Part shown: one piece after another, positions 1 to 10,883 of the stretch
Layout: every line of letters begins with the position of its first letter
How positions within the stretch are numbered: the first letter of the stretch is position 1
Source of the DNA: Calamus simplicifolius
Lineage: Eukaryota > Streptophyta > Magnoliopsida > Arecales > Arecaceae
NCBI GenBank assembly: GCA_900491605.1
Contig: UESW01004376.1
Location: forward strand, 715,831 to 779,830
Direction of reading: 5' to 3'
DNA length: 64,000 nucleotides
Notes under the pieces: generated by a model
Told to the model about the DNA's origin: nothing
The model's input: only the letters and a program-made list of their open reading frames with translations
Databases searched by the model: none
Made by a program: the position numbers and the translations under genes

Positions 1-26
1 CCCCCCCCCCCCCCCCCCCCCCCCCC
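1..26. repeat. Poly-C run at the window edge
   Basis: The first 26 bases are all C, followed by A-interrupted C. No coding meaning is visible. It may be a real homopolymer or an assembly or end artefact. The LINE-like sequence begins directly after it. Confidence 0.8.
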
Positions 27-129
27 ACCCCCACAAAGGAGGGGCCAAAACCTTGGAGGAGGGCTGTGGACAATGGCTTTGTTTGGGTTTCTCCTTCCCC
101 TTCGCTAAAAGTGGTAGCGAAGCTGGAGG

Positions 130-1568
130 ATTGTTTTCTTGAGATCGTCCAAGTCTTAGTAATGGCTTTGGATGAGGAAGTTCACTTTTGGGAGAAAAGG
201 GCCATCCTAGCTAGTACTTTCCACCGCTAGGTTCCATATGAGGCAATTATCAGGGAATTTCGGTGAGTGGGAGTCCTCGTTGACAATGTATCCCTAAGTT
301 TGGCTCACAGGTGTCACATATTTTGGTTTGCTGATCCTCAATCAAGAGAAATTATGTTGGGAAGGCTGTGGATGCCTAATGGCCAACCGATCGCCACTGA
401 GGGTTAGAGTCTGGAGTTCATTTCAGCGACGGATTCCATTGCTTCTGCCCTCCTCTGTGTGCGGCTGCCTAATCTGCCACTTCAATTCTAGCATGATGAT
501 ATCCTAAGAGCAATTCTATCATCGACGGGTCATTTTCTCTTCTCTGACTCTACTACCCAAGCGAAGAACAGAGGTGGATTTGCTCGGGTGTGCATCCCTA
601 TTGACCTGAGGAATCCTCTTCGGCCGGGAACTCGAGTGCGAGAGAATCGATCTTCCTTTTGGCAACAATTTGCATATGAACATCTTGAGGGGATTTATTC
701 CGATTGTGGGTCGCTGCATCTCACCGGCCCCTGCTCGCCATCACCCCGGCCTGATTCGGAGGCATCAGTTCCTGGCTCCAACTATGGCCCCTGGATGGCG
801 GCTACTCGCTACAGGAAGTCTGCTAGTGGCCACCCGCTGAATCCAAAGAGGAAGCCACAAGCTGATTCATTTCCTGCTGGCCATATTCCGCAATCAGATT
901 CAACATCATCCGGCTCTGTTCCGCATCCAGCTCCAGCAGTGAATGGTTGGCAAGTTTCGGTGAAGCTGGCTCGTCGGCATAATCACAAGTCTTCTAAGGC
1001 TCTGGCTCTTGCTGCTGTTGATTCGAGCCAGGTAGAGGGTGGATTGAAGAAGGGGATTCAGGGTTCTAGTTTCGGGCCGGTGGAAGGGGTGTGTGCCGGT
1101 TTGAGTGTATCAAAGAGGGGCTCAGGGGGTTTGAGTGATTCAAATAGGGTTGTTGGCCCTCTGCTTAATCTATCCCAGTCTCTGAACACAGAGAACCCAT
1201 TTGTCACTCTTGGTTTGAACAATTGGGTAGGAAGGCCCACAGATCGCAGGGATGTCTTCCTGGGTCTCTTAAAGCGGGTCAAGCCTATGGAGACCCAGAC
1301 TCATCGAACTGTTTCCAAAAATAAAAAAATGAAAGGAAAAGGTATAGCTTCTACTTCAAAAATTACAATGGATAACAACTCTTTTACAGTATCTCCAACC
1401 TCAGTTCGGGCTCCTATTGTCTCGGTTGGCATGAGTGGGCAGCCTTCCTATAGCCAGAGTACAGTACATAAAGGGAAAATGGTCCAGCCAACCATGATGG
1501 AGAGTCGAAGCCACGAGTTGGAGAGACTGGTGATGAGTCTGAAGCTTAAATGGTGGATAATCATTTGA
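130..1568 (+). pseudogene. LINE ORF1 (DUF4283-like, degenerate zinc knuckle)
   Basis: ORF1 proteins of plant L1 elements bind the element RNA and have an N-terminal DUF4283-type domain followed by a CCHC zinc knuckle. The translation around 300-600 has the expected features: FWFADPQSREIMLGRLWMP, then VRLPNLPLQF and ARVCIPIDL, interrupted by in-frame stops where Trp would be expected. The knuckle near 695-735 reads YSDCGSLHLTGPC, keeping two Cys and one His of the CCHC pattern. The open part (588-1568) then runs through a Ser/Pro-rich tail typical of these proteins. The gene is broken upstream of 588, so it is called a pseudogene. ORF2 starts about 115 bp downstream. Confidence 0.75.
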
Positions 1569-1682
1569 TGGTTTGTTCTTCATAGGACACTAAGTGTGGT
1601 ACCTTGCCTAGTGGGTGCCTTTGTGATAATGATATGTTGGAGGACTAGGCTGGGTCCCGACTTCCCTCAGCTGGTAAATGAA

Positions 1683-4600
1683 GATTCTAATCTGGAATGT
1701 TAGAGGAGCTCAAAAATCTTTGTTTTGATCCTATTTTGGGAGACTGATGTAGTTACACAACTTTGATATCTGTGTTCTTTTGAAAACTAGTTTATCAAAA
1801 GATAGCCTGGCCCGGTTTAGAAGACATGTTGATAGATCTTGGTCTTCTTATGCTATGTAGAGTTAGTGGGACTATCGGATGGTATTTTGGCCATTTGGTG
1901 CAATGCCTCTATTAGGGTTGATGCTTTTCATCAGTGCAATCAATAGATTGCCCTTGTCATCTCTGAGGAGACTTCTGACCCCTGGCTTCTCTCGGGTGTT
2001 ATGCTAACACTGATTTCTGAGAGAGACATGTCCTATGGACTGAGTTACTCTCTCTTCCGACCTAGGGACTTCCATCCATCATTGCTAGCGACTTCAAATC
2101 TATCATTAGGGCCAATGAAAAGAAAGGAGGTAGACAGGTTATTGGCTCAGCGGACATTTTTGAGTTTAGGACCTTCATCACTTTTGCTGGGTTATTGGAT
2201 TTGGGGTTTTCGGGTCCCCAATTCACTTGGTGTAACAACCATTAGGGTTCTACTCGGGTTTGAAAGAGATTAGACAGAGCTATGGCCATGGCCCATTGGC
2301 TTCAAAAGTTTCTTCTGCTGCTGTTACCTTCCTAGGATTGCCTCCGATCACTGACCCATTCTGTTATCCATGGAGGTTGATTCTCATCAATGGAGATAGT
2401 TTAGATTCGAGTAGTTTTGGATTTCTTATTCCTCAGCTCGGTCCATCATCTTTCAGGTTTGGCATATACCTATAAGAGGTAATGCTATTTATCGATTTTC
2501 TAGGCATCTTGAATTAGCAAGATGTAGGCTCTCCAGATAGAACAAAGTGAAGGTTGGGGACCTGGTTAGGAAAGTTGAATAGGTGGGAAGCTGATATTAG
2601 TACCCTTCAGACCAAGGAGGATCAGGAAGGTTGTCTTTTGAAAGCTGACATCAGTTCACTCCAAGCGAAGCTCGCTCTTAACCACTCTCTTCTTTTGCAG
2701 CAGGTGATATATTGGAGGCAGAGGTCGAGGATACAGTGGATCATGACAGGGACTGCAACACCAGATTTTTTCATCAGGCCATCCTGAAGCGACATGCAGC
2801 CAACAGGATTCGACAGCTAGCTGATGAGGAGGGGCAGTGTCAGGAGGATATCCAAGTCATTCGAGACTAGTTATTACACTTCTTTCAGTCTAGATGGACT
2901 GAGCATACTGGCAATGGGGCTCTTATTTACTAGGTCCCAACATCTAGAAAGGTATCTATATTTGAGAATAACCTTCTTATCAGGCCGATCATTGCCGAGG
3001 AGATACGCTTGGCTCTATGGGAACTTGGGCCTGACAATGCCCCTGGGCCTAATGGATTTTCATCTTTTTTTTTCTGCCACTATTGGGATATTGTAGGCCA
3101 GGAGGTTGTCCAGGCCATTCATATTGCCTTCCAAGCCAAATCCATTCATGTTGACTGGAACTGGACTCTTATTACTCTTGTGTCTAAGTGCACTGATATT
3201 TCTATCCCCCCAACATTATCGGCCCATCAGCCTGTGCACTACTATGTATAAGGTATGTGCGCATCTCGTAGCTGCCCGCCTTCGAGAGGTGATTCCTCGA
3301 CTTATTTCTGCTAAACAAGGAGCCTTTATAAGAGGGCGTAGCATTTCGAATAACGTCCTTATAGCCCAGGAATTTATGTATGATCTTCAGGGAGCCCCTA
3401 CCAGACAGTGTCTCATGGCAGTTAAGCTTGATATGGAGAGAGCTTATAACAGATTGAGCTAGGTCTTTCTGCATCGAACTCTTCAGGAAATTGGTTTTGA
3501 TGGCCTATTTATTGATTGGATCATGGCTTGCATTTAGAGGCCATCTTTCTCTTTGATCATTAACGGTAGTCAGACCAATTTTTTCTACTATGTTGGGGGC
3601 TGCGTCAAGGGTGCCCATTATCCCCTTTGTTATTCATCCTGGCTACGGACGATCTATCTCGAGGGTTCTATCAAGCTCAGCAGGATCATCGCATTGCCCC
3701 CTTTATGGCTGGCCCCCTGGGCCCTTCAGTCTCTCATTTTCTATTTGGTGATGACTACATTCTTCTGGATCAGGATTTTATTTGTAATGCAACTACTTTT
3801 GCTTCCATTATTCAATGCAATTGTCAGGCATCGGGTCAAAAGGTCAATTTACTTAAGTCTACAATCTGCTTTAGTCCAAAGACCATCAGAACTACCAAGG
3901 AAGCCATACTCTATATGTTGGGCATCTCTAGTCAGGCTAATCAGCTATTGTACATAGGGATCCCTATTACGGAAAGACGACCTCGCCGTACTGATTATAC
4001 TGATATTGAGCGATGGGTTCGTGATTGCATTGACGACTGGCATGTCACTGAATTATCTATGATGGTAAGGATCACCCTTATTCACTTAGTTCTTACTTTC
4101 CTTCCTCTGCATCTTCTACCTAATGCTATCATCCTGATTACTTGTCTAAGGAGGACAGAGAGATGCTTCAGGAACTTTCTCTGGGCCTCTATGCAGGATG
4201 ACCATGGTATTCATCTTCTGGCATGGGACACGGTCTGCATGCCAATTCATAAAGATAGTCTTGAGATCCAGTCTCTGATAGTCAGGAGAGAGACTCTGAT
4301 TGCTAGGCACGCTTTGCGGTTTCTTTTTAATCCGCCTGCCTATGGAGCTCTTTTATGCGGGCAAGATATGGTGACTGGACTCCCTCTATGGACTTTCAGC
4401 CATCCTACAGGTATTCCTTCTTTTGGAAGGAGGCTTGTCGATGTGCTCCGACTATTCTGAATAACATTTCATGGATAATTGGGGATAGCTCCTCAGTTAA
4501 TATTATTCAGGACACTTGAATTACTGATCTCTTCCTTTCACGATGGCCTACTTTCATTAGTATTGATGTTCCTACCAGCTTGAGGTTAAGGATCTAATGT

Positions 4601-5762
4601 CTTAGGATCCCTCCTCCTAGCATACCCCTATGGTGACCCATTTATTTGGTGAGGAGCTATCTCATTGGATTCTTTCTATTCCGCCCACTCCGGGGCACAC
4701 AGCCGACTCCAGGTTATGGTGGAGATCATGTCTTTCTAGGGCCTCCACCAGAGACCTTATAAAGTTTTACAGGCCATAGCCTCTGTGTATGATGGATGTT
4801 ATGTGGATTTGGAAGCTCCCCATCCATTCCCGGGTTTAGCTCTTTATATGGAAGCTATTGTGGGATTGTCTTCCTACATGTTCCCTATTATCTGGGAGGG
4901 GTCTGTTCATCCAGGCAACTTACCCATTGTGCGGATAGGAGAAGGAGACTATAGACCATGCCATCTTCATTTACCCCAGAGCGAGATGAATCTGGCAGAT
5001 GATGGGTTACTACTGTAGAGTGAATGACATGGGTTCTTCACGGTCCTCTTTCCTTGATGATCTCCGGAGGGCCACCCAGAAGAAAAGCATACTTTGGGAT
5101 GCTACAGCTTATCAAATATGGATGTCGAGGAATCTGTTTATCTTCACAGATAATATTATATCTTCCCATAAGATTGTGCAAAAAGTCAGATCTTTATCGA
5201 TGAAATTTGCTCTTCATCGTAACGTTGCTGGTTCTGACATCTCTGGCCACTGGGGATCCCCTGCTGCTTCGGCAGTAAACCAGCATACGGTTTTCATCTC
5301 TTGGGAGCCCTTCCTCTAGAGTTTGTCAAAATCAACTTCGATAAGAGTGTCCGAGGAAGATCGGCAGGTTCAACTTTCATTATCCGAGGAATCGATGGAG
5401 CTTTGCTGGCGGCGGATGGTTTTGATATTCCTGACTCCCCAGTCCCTATAGCTAGTTGAGCTTTATGCTGCTTGGGCCGGTATTTTCTACGCTACTCGGA
5501 TTCTTCATGCTCATAGCCTTCTCATCGAGGGGGATTCTATGACTGTTATCCGATGGCTTCGAAAGGAAAACAGCTCTCAAGTCCCCATCAATCCGCTACT
5601 CTACGACATTTGGTCTATCCTTTGGAAAGTTTACAGAGCCTAGATCTGCCATATCTACCGTGAAGCTAATTATGTGGCCAATTGGGTGGCGGCCTTTGTA
5701 GCTCAGCATGCTGGGTTTTGGATTTGGAGCCAGGATGATTCTTGTCCCCTTGTTCCTAAATA
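1683..5762 (+). pseudogene. LINE ORF2: endonuclease, reverse transcriptase, zf-RVT, RNase H
   Basis: ORF2 nicks DNA and copies the RNA at the target site. Near 1683 the frame reads MKILIWNVRGA, the usual start of a plant L1 endonuclease. The reverse transcriptase is recognisable from GPDNAPGPNGFSSFFF (about 3025), YRPISLCTTMYK (about 3222), KQGAFIRGRSISNNVLIAQ (about 3315) and a FGDD in place of the usual FADD (about 3750). A Cys/His zf-RVT domain (IWKLPIHSRV, then YPLCG) lies at about 4805-4935. A type I RNase H with VKINFDKSVRGRSAGSTF starts near 5325 and LLIEGDSMTVIRWLRKEN is near 5520. At least ten stops or frame changes break it, so it is not functional. Confidence 0.88.
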
Positions 5763-5826
5763 AATCTTGTATTCTGATCTATTTGGATTGACTCACACTA
5801 GAGCAGTGTGATCATCCATTTGTTCC

Positions 5827-5827
5827 A

Positions 5828-5865
<38 letters not shown>
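5827..5865 (+). repeat. (AAT)n tail of the LINE
   Basis: Thirteen uninterrupted AAT units follow the RNase H end by about 65 bp. Plant L1 copies end in poly-A or a short A-rich repeat laid down during target-primed reverse transcription. This position fits a retrotransposon tail better than an unrelated microsatellite. Confidence 0.85.
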
Positions 5866-6389
5866 GATGAGACGGTGACAAGACAGTGCTCTCACACTAT
5901 AGACTTTACTGTTCCCCATTTAATGAATGTTTTTGACAAGAGAGAGGGATACATGTAGATGAATTCGATCCATGTCATGGAGCGTGCGAGGAATTAAGAC
6001 TGACAGAGACGCCGGTTGCACAGCTTCAAGAGAGAACCCGAGGGAGAGCTTGAGTCTAAACCACCACACGTTCAAAACTCTCCCTCCCTTCGATGGCACC
6101 AGCTAATAATGCTTTTGAAGTATTCAGGCAGCAGCAGTGGTAGTAGCAGTGGGAGTGCGTTCTTCCAATTTGCCGTGGGCGTTACCACTCAAGAAAATTC
6201 GACAGTCAGATCTATGGCCCACATAATAATCTTTTTGGGACGCAAGGAATAGCTCGATTAATCTTGAAGCAAATGAAGAGAGGAGTTTTAAAAATTGAAA
6301 CATAAAGAAGGAAGATTAATTGTTCTAGGAGAAATAGAATACATAGGGAAGAGAGGGAAAATATTATATAGGGAGAGAGAGGAGAAGAC
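5866..6389. other. Gap between LINE and MYB exon; expected MYB exon 2 not seen
   Basis: AG-rich sequence with a short trinucleotide run (AGC/GGT type, about 6125-6155) that can be read as poly-Ser. Read on the minus strand it would follow the MYB first exon, but the conserved second-exon motifs (CGKSCRLRW, KRGNF, NRWS) are absent. It may be intron sequence separated from the rest of the gene by the LINE. Confidence 0.5.
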
Positions 6390-6522
6390 CTGCTAATTCT
6401 GGAAGGGAACGCCAGCTGCCATGGCCGTTGGATTGGATGTAGTCGACGAGGATCCTGTCCTCTTCCGGCGTCCAGGGGCCTTTCTTCAGCCCTTGCTTCT
6501 CACAGCAACAAGCCCTTCCCAT
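6390..6522 (-). CDS. R2R3-MYB transcription factor, first exon only
   Basis: R2R3-MYB proteins bind DNA through two helix-turn-helix repeats. This exon encodes MGRACCCEKQGLKKGPWTPE followed by EDRILVDYIQSNGHGSWRSL and PELA, the almost invariant N-terminus and start of repeat R2, with the first two regularly spaced Trp. It ends at a GT donor (6389-6388) after the first base of the next codon, the usual position of intron 1 in this family. An alternative start two codons upstream (MV, at 6528) is possible. The remaining exons are not found between here and 5866 and may lie left of the LINE or be lost. The Cys at position 5, where Pro is usual, is a minor variation. Target genes cannot be inferred. 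Confidence 0.85.
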
Positions 6523-6562
6523 TACCATATAGCTTTCTCTATTTCTTTCTCTTATAGGTAAG

Positions 6563-6564
<2 letters not shown>

Positions 6565-6602
<38 letters not shown>
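6565..6602. repeat. (AT)n microsatellite
   Basis: An alternating AT run sits just upstream of the MYB exon on the minus strand, within what would be its 5' leader or promoter. It is likely to vary in length between individuals. Confidence 0.9.
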
Positions 6603-6608
<6 letters not shown>

Positions 6609-6839
6609 GGCACACACCCACCCTAAAGATTCCAAAAGGATAAAGATAAGAGACAAAGAAGAGGAGAAATGCAGGAAGAACCAGAAGCTCTAACGCTCTG
6701 CATTTTATGGCCTGCTGGGAGCTATAAATGCTGGAGATTTTGACTGCGACACACCAGGAACTTAAAATATTCAGGCCACTCTCAATTCACATTCGTACAA
6801 GCCTTCCTAAAAAGAAAACAAACTGTAGATCATGTACGC
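6603..6839. other. Upstream region of the MYB exon, no gene seen
   Basis: On the minus strand this is a pyrimidine-rich leader-like stretch. I see no coding sequence and no convincing TATA box apart from the AT-rich microsatellite. Confidence 0.4.
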
Positions 6840-7944
6840 TCAATTTAATCTTAGTCAGGGAAGCAAGCATGGATGAGATGTGGGAAACAATGGATGAATC
6901 AGCAGAATTAGAAGATGAGCTGGTCCCGGATCCTCCAATGGAAACAATATCAGAAATCCTTCAAACCAAAGTGTCCATATCATCTGGGTCAATCTTGGCA
7001 ATGATAGGATGATTTAGTTGGAAAGGATTCTAGACAGGTGGTAGATCATGAGATGGTTAGCAGATGGATTATTGTCAATATGGAAGGATTGTCATCAATG
7101 GAAGGAGTGGGGTCAATGGTCATAAGATCATTTACTTCAAACATATAAGGATAATTAGTAGAAGGATCAAGAAAACCATGATAAGAGGAAATGTTTGAGG
7201 TCCAGTAGAATAACCATGAGGTAGCGAAGGTCCCTCCCCCTGGACCGATGCTGAAGGGTCTTGCACTTCGCTTTGTTTCTTGTCCATTGGCCATCTATCT
7301 TAGAAATTTCCATACGAATTAGGGTATGCTCATTATAGAAATCAGTATTGCTAAGGTGATAGACATTCTCACCTTTAACTCTAACTCCAAAATGTGTAAA
7401 AATATGGGTGAGAAGCAGGCTATAGAGTAGGGCTGCTCTAGGTCTACCTACTACTTCCTTCATAGATCATTATCCTGGTAGGTTCAAGGGAATACGACTA
7501 ACTATATGGAACATAATGCTCAAGTCTCTATCATTCACATAATCCAAGCTGCCACTTCTAGGAGTAATACATCTAGAAATTATGTTGTGCAGCAACCTTA
7601 TTTCAACATTCAAGTCTTTGGCAAAAATCTTATCAACATGTGAAGCATCCTCAATGCCTAGAATAACTTCCATTCTATAGTGTTTATTTTCAGGTGAATC
7701 CTCAATCAGTCCTCTAGTAGGAACATGCAAAATGGCTCCTAATGTATCTTTATTCAATTCAATTTTAACACCTTTAACAGTAGAAGATACAAAACCACCA
7801 CCGAAGCTAATATTATGGTAGAAAATCTTCACAAGATTAGGGTAAATAGGAAGGTTTGTTTTAAGCATGAACTCCCAACCTTGAAATGCTAACATATCAT
7901 CAATTTAAAATTTTTTAGTTGCTAGAAAATTAGTGTTGCCCAGA
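6840..7944 (-). pseudogene. Retroelement ORF of the 'putative plant transposon protein' type, copy 1, truncated by an LTR
   Basis: The clearest stretch (7470-7895) reads FQGWEFMLKTNLPIYPNLVK, then VKGVKIELNKDTLGAILHVP, then LLHNIISRCITPRSGSLDYV and MFHIVSRIPLNLPG. This matches the general pattern of the plant transposon-associated domain found in many retroelement proteins. Its continuation at 7046-7463 is shifted in frame, and 6840-7045 is a further diverged tail. The same protein occurs at 10884-12498, and the two can be aligned along almost their full length. The N-terminal end is cut exactly where the Copia LTR begins (7945), so this copy was the target of that insertion. Its function in the element is unknown. 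Confidence 0.7.
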
Positions 7945-8671
7945 TGTAGCAACTCAAGAGAGGGGGGGTGAATTGGGTTTCTTAAAAATTTATTTACTAG
8001 CAAGTATGTGCTCTTATATTTTCTTTCATAGAATAATAATGTGTAGTAATGTGAGGCTAATATGAAAACAATCACAGATAATATCATACACAAACACACC
8101 AAGATTTAATGTGGTTGGCGCTAAACCCGACACCTACGTCCACACCCTAAGAGCCTTTTGGGAAATTCATTAAACACCACTAGCCTACCTGGCTAGCAAG
8201 CTTGTTTTCGGACACAAGCGAGCCTTACAAATACACATAAGGGTAGGCCTCTACCCTCACACATTTCACAACTGTGAAACACAATCAAAGCACAATAAAT
8301 GTAATGTTTATACAATATGCTCTAGTAAATGAGCAGATAATCAACAAGATATATTTAGCAACTTGAAGAGCTCAACACGAGGTAGCTTCTTTCTTTAAGT
8401 GCGCAGCAACAATAATGAAGCCTTAGTGAAAGCCTTGAATGCTCTTCAAAGAGGGTTGTTGGAGCTTTAACACCATGCCAAGAATTAGCAGGAAATGCAC
8501 TTTAGTGGTTTTGAAACAATGAATACAACTCTCCAATAAACCAAAACAAATCTCTCTTTCAAAATAATATTTCTCTTTTCCACTCTTATATTTTTCACCC
8601 CGAATCACTGTTCAACTAGTATATATACCCAAAAGAAAAATGTAGCCACTATTTGAATGTGTGAGATAAAA

Positions 8672-8692
8672 TGAGAGAGAGAGAGAGAGAGA
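8672..8692. repeat. (GA)n microsatellite inside the LTR
   Basis: An uninterrupted GA run of about 21 bases within the Copia LTR. Confidence 0.9.
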
Positions 8693-9640
8693 GCAAGCAT
8701 GCAACACTTGGAAGCCTAACTCAGGAGTTCGGCCATCTAAGGCATAAGGCTGGTTGCCTAACTCTAGAGTCAGATGCCCAAGATCCAAGCTGGTCTCCCA
8801 GCATTTGGAATATGTGAATGCCAGGGAGAAGGCCACAAAGAAGTCCGGTCTTCCAACTATAGAGTCAGAAGCCTAACAATGAGGTTCGGTCTTCCAATCA
8901 ATAGAGTTGGAAGCCTAAGTGAGATATTAGGAAGCCACAAACCGAAACCAATAGAAATCCAATCGTCCGAATGAAAAAATTGGAAGCCCAACTCTTGAAA
9001 CCGTAATCCAATAGAAGCCATTGGAATCCTAATGTACAAGCTCGACCACCCAATTCTTCGGATAAGAGGGAGCCAGAAAGATAAACCAAAGGCAATGCAA
9101 AGCCGGTTAACCAAAGCCACCAGCCGGTCATCCAACAAAAGCCAAGCTAGATGGCTAACATGAAAAGCTAGTCATCCAACTCCAATGAAAACAGGGAGAA
9201 GCTGAAGGCCTCTGGGAACCGATCAACCATCCCAAAAATTGATTGGCAGGGTGGAAAGTTGGGAGTCCAATAATGGAGTCTGGTCTTCCAACTCCACCAC
9301 TCGGTCTTCCAAACTTCAGAATGTGTGGGCTGCCACGGAGCAACAAGCCAAAGCTCATTGGAAATTGGTTAGCCGAATGAAATTGGAAGGCCAATGCCAA
9401 GTCCCGGTCTTCCAACATCAAGTCCTGGTCATCCAACTTCAAATCACAATGAAGCCAGCACAAGAGAAACAAAGAGGCATTGAAAGTCAATCGGCCAGCA
9501 CAAGCTCCCGGTTGGCCGATCTCAAGTTCCAGTGAAGCCAGCAAAGAAAAATAGCAAGCCATGGAAAATCGGTCAGCCAGCACAGCTCCTAGTCGCCTGA
9601 TCTTTGATGCCAAGACAGTGCTAGGAAGAAACCAAAGGGC
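8690..9640. repeat. Diverged interspersed phrase GGTCTTCCAAC / GGTCATCCAAC in the LTR
   Basis: The core GGT(C/T)(T/A)TCCAACT recurs about ten times at uneven spacing (for example near 8847, 8888, 9124, 9168, 9286, 9303, 9403, 9426), with GGAAGCC or GGAAGCCTAA between copies in some places. It looks like an old, diverged minisatellite. The same phrase reappears at 12660-12800, upstream of the additional ORF. Confidence 0.6.
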
Positions 9641-10197
9641 TTTTAAATCTGGTCGCCCGATTAAATATTCGGTTGGCTAACTCTTGAGGAAAAAATTCAG
9701 TGCAAGGTAGAAACCAAGTCATATTTAAATCCGATTACTAAATCTTAAAATCAATCATCCAATGAACTCTTTTTAAACATTACTTTAGCCCATATTCAAC
9801 TTCAGAAATAAGTTCAAAGCAATGTAGAATTTTAAATGAGAGCTTGTAAAGTGATTGAATCCAGTTCAAGACAATGCAAAGATAATTAAACTTGAAAGTC
9901 ATTTTGGTAAGTAAGCCATCCAAACATAAAACACATGAAAATCGTTTAGTGGTCATAAAATCTAAGTTCTTTGAAAAATAATTTAATCACCACAAAACTT
10001 TTGAAGATAAATCAATTTGAAAAGCATATTGATACTTTACCTGCATTACCTTTCATCTTGAATCATAATTTATCTTAGATTGAAGCAATTGTATTCTTTC
10101 ATGATGTGTAACCTAAAATAAATTAATCTTAACAAAGATGATATTAGTATAATACTTAATTATTTTATTATTCATCAAAATCAATGTGAGGTCAACA

Positions 10198-10218
10198 ATC
10201 TCTCCCTTTCGATGATGA
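10198..10218 (-). promoter_or_regulatory. Polypurine tract of the Copia element
   Basis: On the minus strand, CATCGAAAGGGAGAGATTG directly abuts the TG of the 3' LTR. Such a purine run primes plus-strand DNA synthesis, and the CATCA-AAAGGGGGAGATTG pattern is typical of SIRE-like elements. Confidence 0.75.
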
Positions 10219-10219
10219 C

Positions 10220-10883
10220 AAAATCGTTAAGTATTCAACAAGAGATAAATAGTTTCAAATTAAAACATTCCTTGGAATTTTGAAGAGTAAGACAATGCGT
10301 GCCAAAAATTTGTGGTGTGCTGAGACTTTGATTTTCAAAAGTATATAGGCTATAATATTCAATAGATACATTGCATAACTCTCCCTTTGGTTTTAAAGAA
10401 ATAAAATTTTAAATAGTAGAGTACATAGGTATAGTGTATATGCAATTCTATTTTTCAAATTAAGTGTGCAATTCTATTTTTCAAAATAACTTTTCAAAGC
10501 ATGAGGATCAGAATGTATGCTTTCCATTTCTCCTCAAAACAAATTTTTAAAACATGAAGATCAGAATGTATGCGTTCCATTTCTTCCCCTTCTTGTCATC
10601 AATCAAAAAGAAGGTGAAAGGATGTGCATTTTTCACTGTATGTCTTTTCTTCAATAAAAGAAATAATTATAGCAAGTAATAACAATGCAAGGATAAGCAT
10701 AACATTTTCACCATCAAGTAGATAATATAGAGTACAGATCAAGTTATAAAGTTTTTATAGTCATACAATTCAGTCATTAATATTTTACAAGCTAATGACG
10801 GTATTGGTCCTTAATAGTAAGCAAAGATTATACAAACCAACAACAGAATTAATAAAAAACATAGGTTCAGAAGTAACATAACA
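10220..10883. other. AT-rich non-coding tract between the extra ORF and polypurine tract
   Basis: No gene is seen. A short segment is repeated: (C/G)ATG(A)AGATCAGAATGTATGC at about 10502-10521 and 10556-10573, each followed by TTCCATTTCT. This is the 3' untranslated part of the Copia element. Confidence 0.5.

Larger units (their letters stand above)
130..5865 (+). mobile_element. L1-type LINE (non-LTR retrotransposon), nearly full length, decayed
   Basis: The domain order is that of plant L1 LINEs: a gag-like ORF1 (about 130-1568), an endonuclease start at 1683, reverse transcriptase (about 3000-3900), a zf-RVT domain (about 4790-5010), an RNase H domain (about 5320-5750) and a short-repeat 3' tail (AAT)n at 5827-5865. 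Both reading frames are broken by many stops and frameshifts, so this copy should not be able to move by itself. The 5' end lies at or beyond the left edge, so no target-site duplication could be confirmed. The family assignment rests on the domains and is confident; the subfamily is not assigned. Confidence 0.9.
7945..10197 (-). repeat. 3' LTR of the SIRE-like Copia element
   Basis: On the minus strand it begins TGTTGACCTCACATTG and ends GAGTTGCTACA, giving TG...CA termini and 2253 bp. It follows a polypurine tract and interrupts the homology between two copies of the same gene at 7944/7945, which fixes the outer boundary. It contains the stretch AGGGGGGGTGAATTGGGTTT (plus strand, about 7960) common at the ends of such LTRs, a (GA)n run at 8672-8692, and a variable repeated phrase around GGTCTTCCAAC between 8690 and 9640. 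The several short open frames inside are not genes. Confidence 0.8.
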
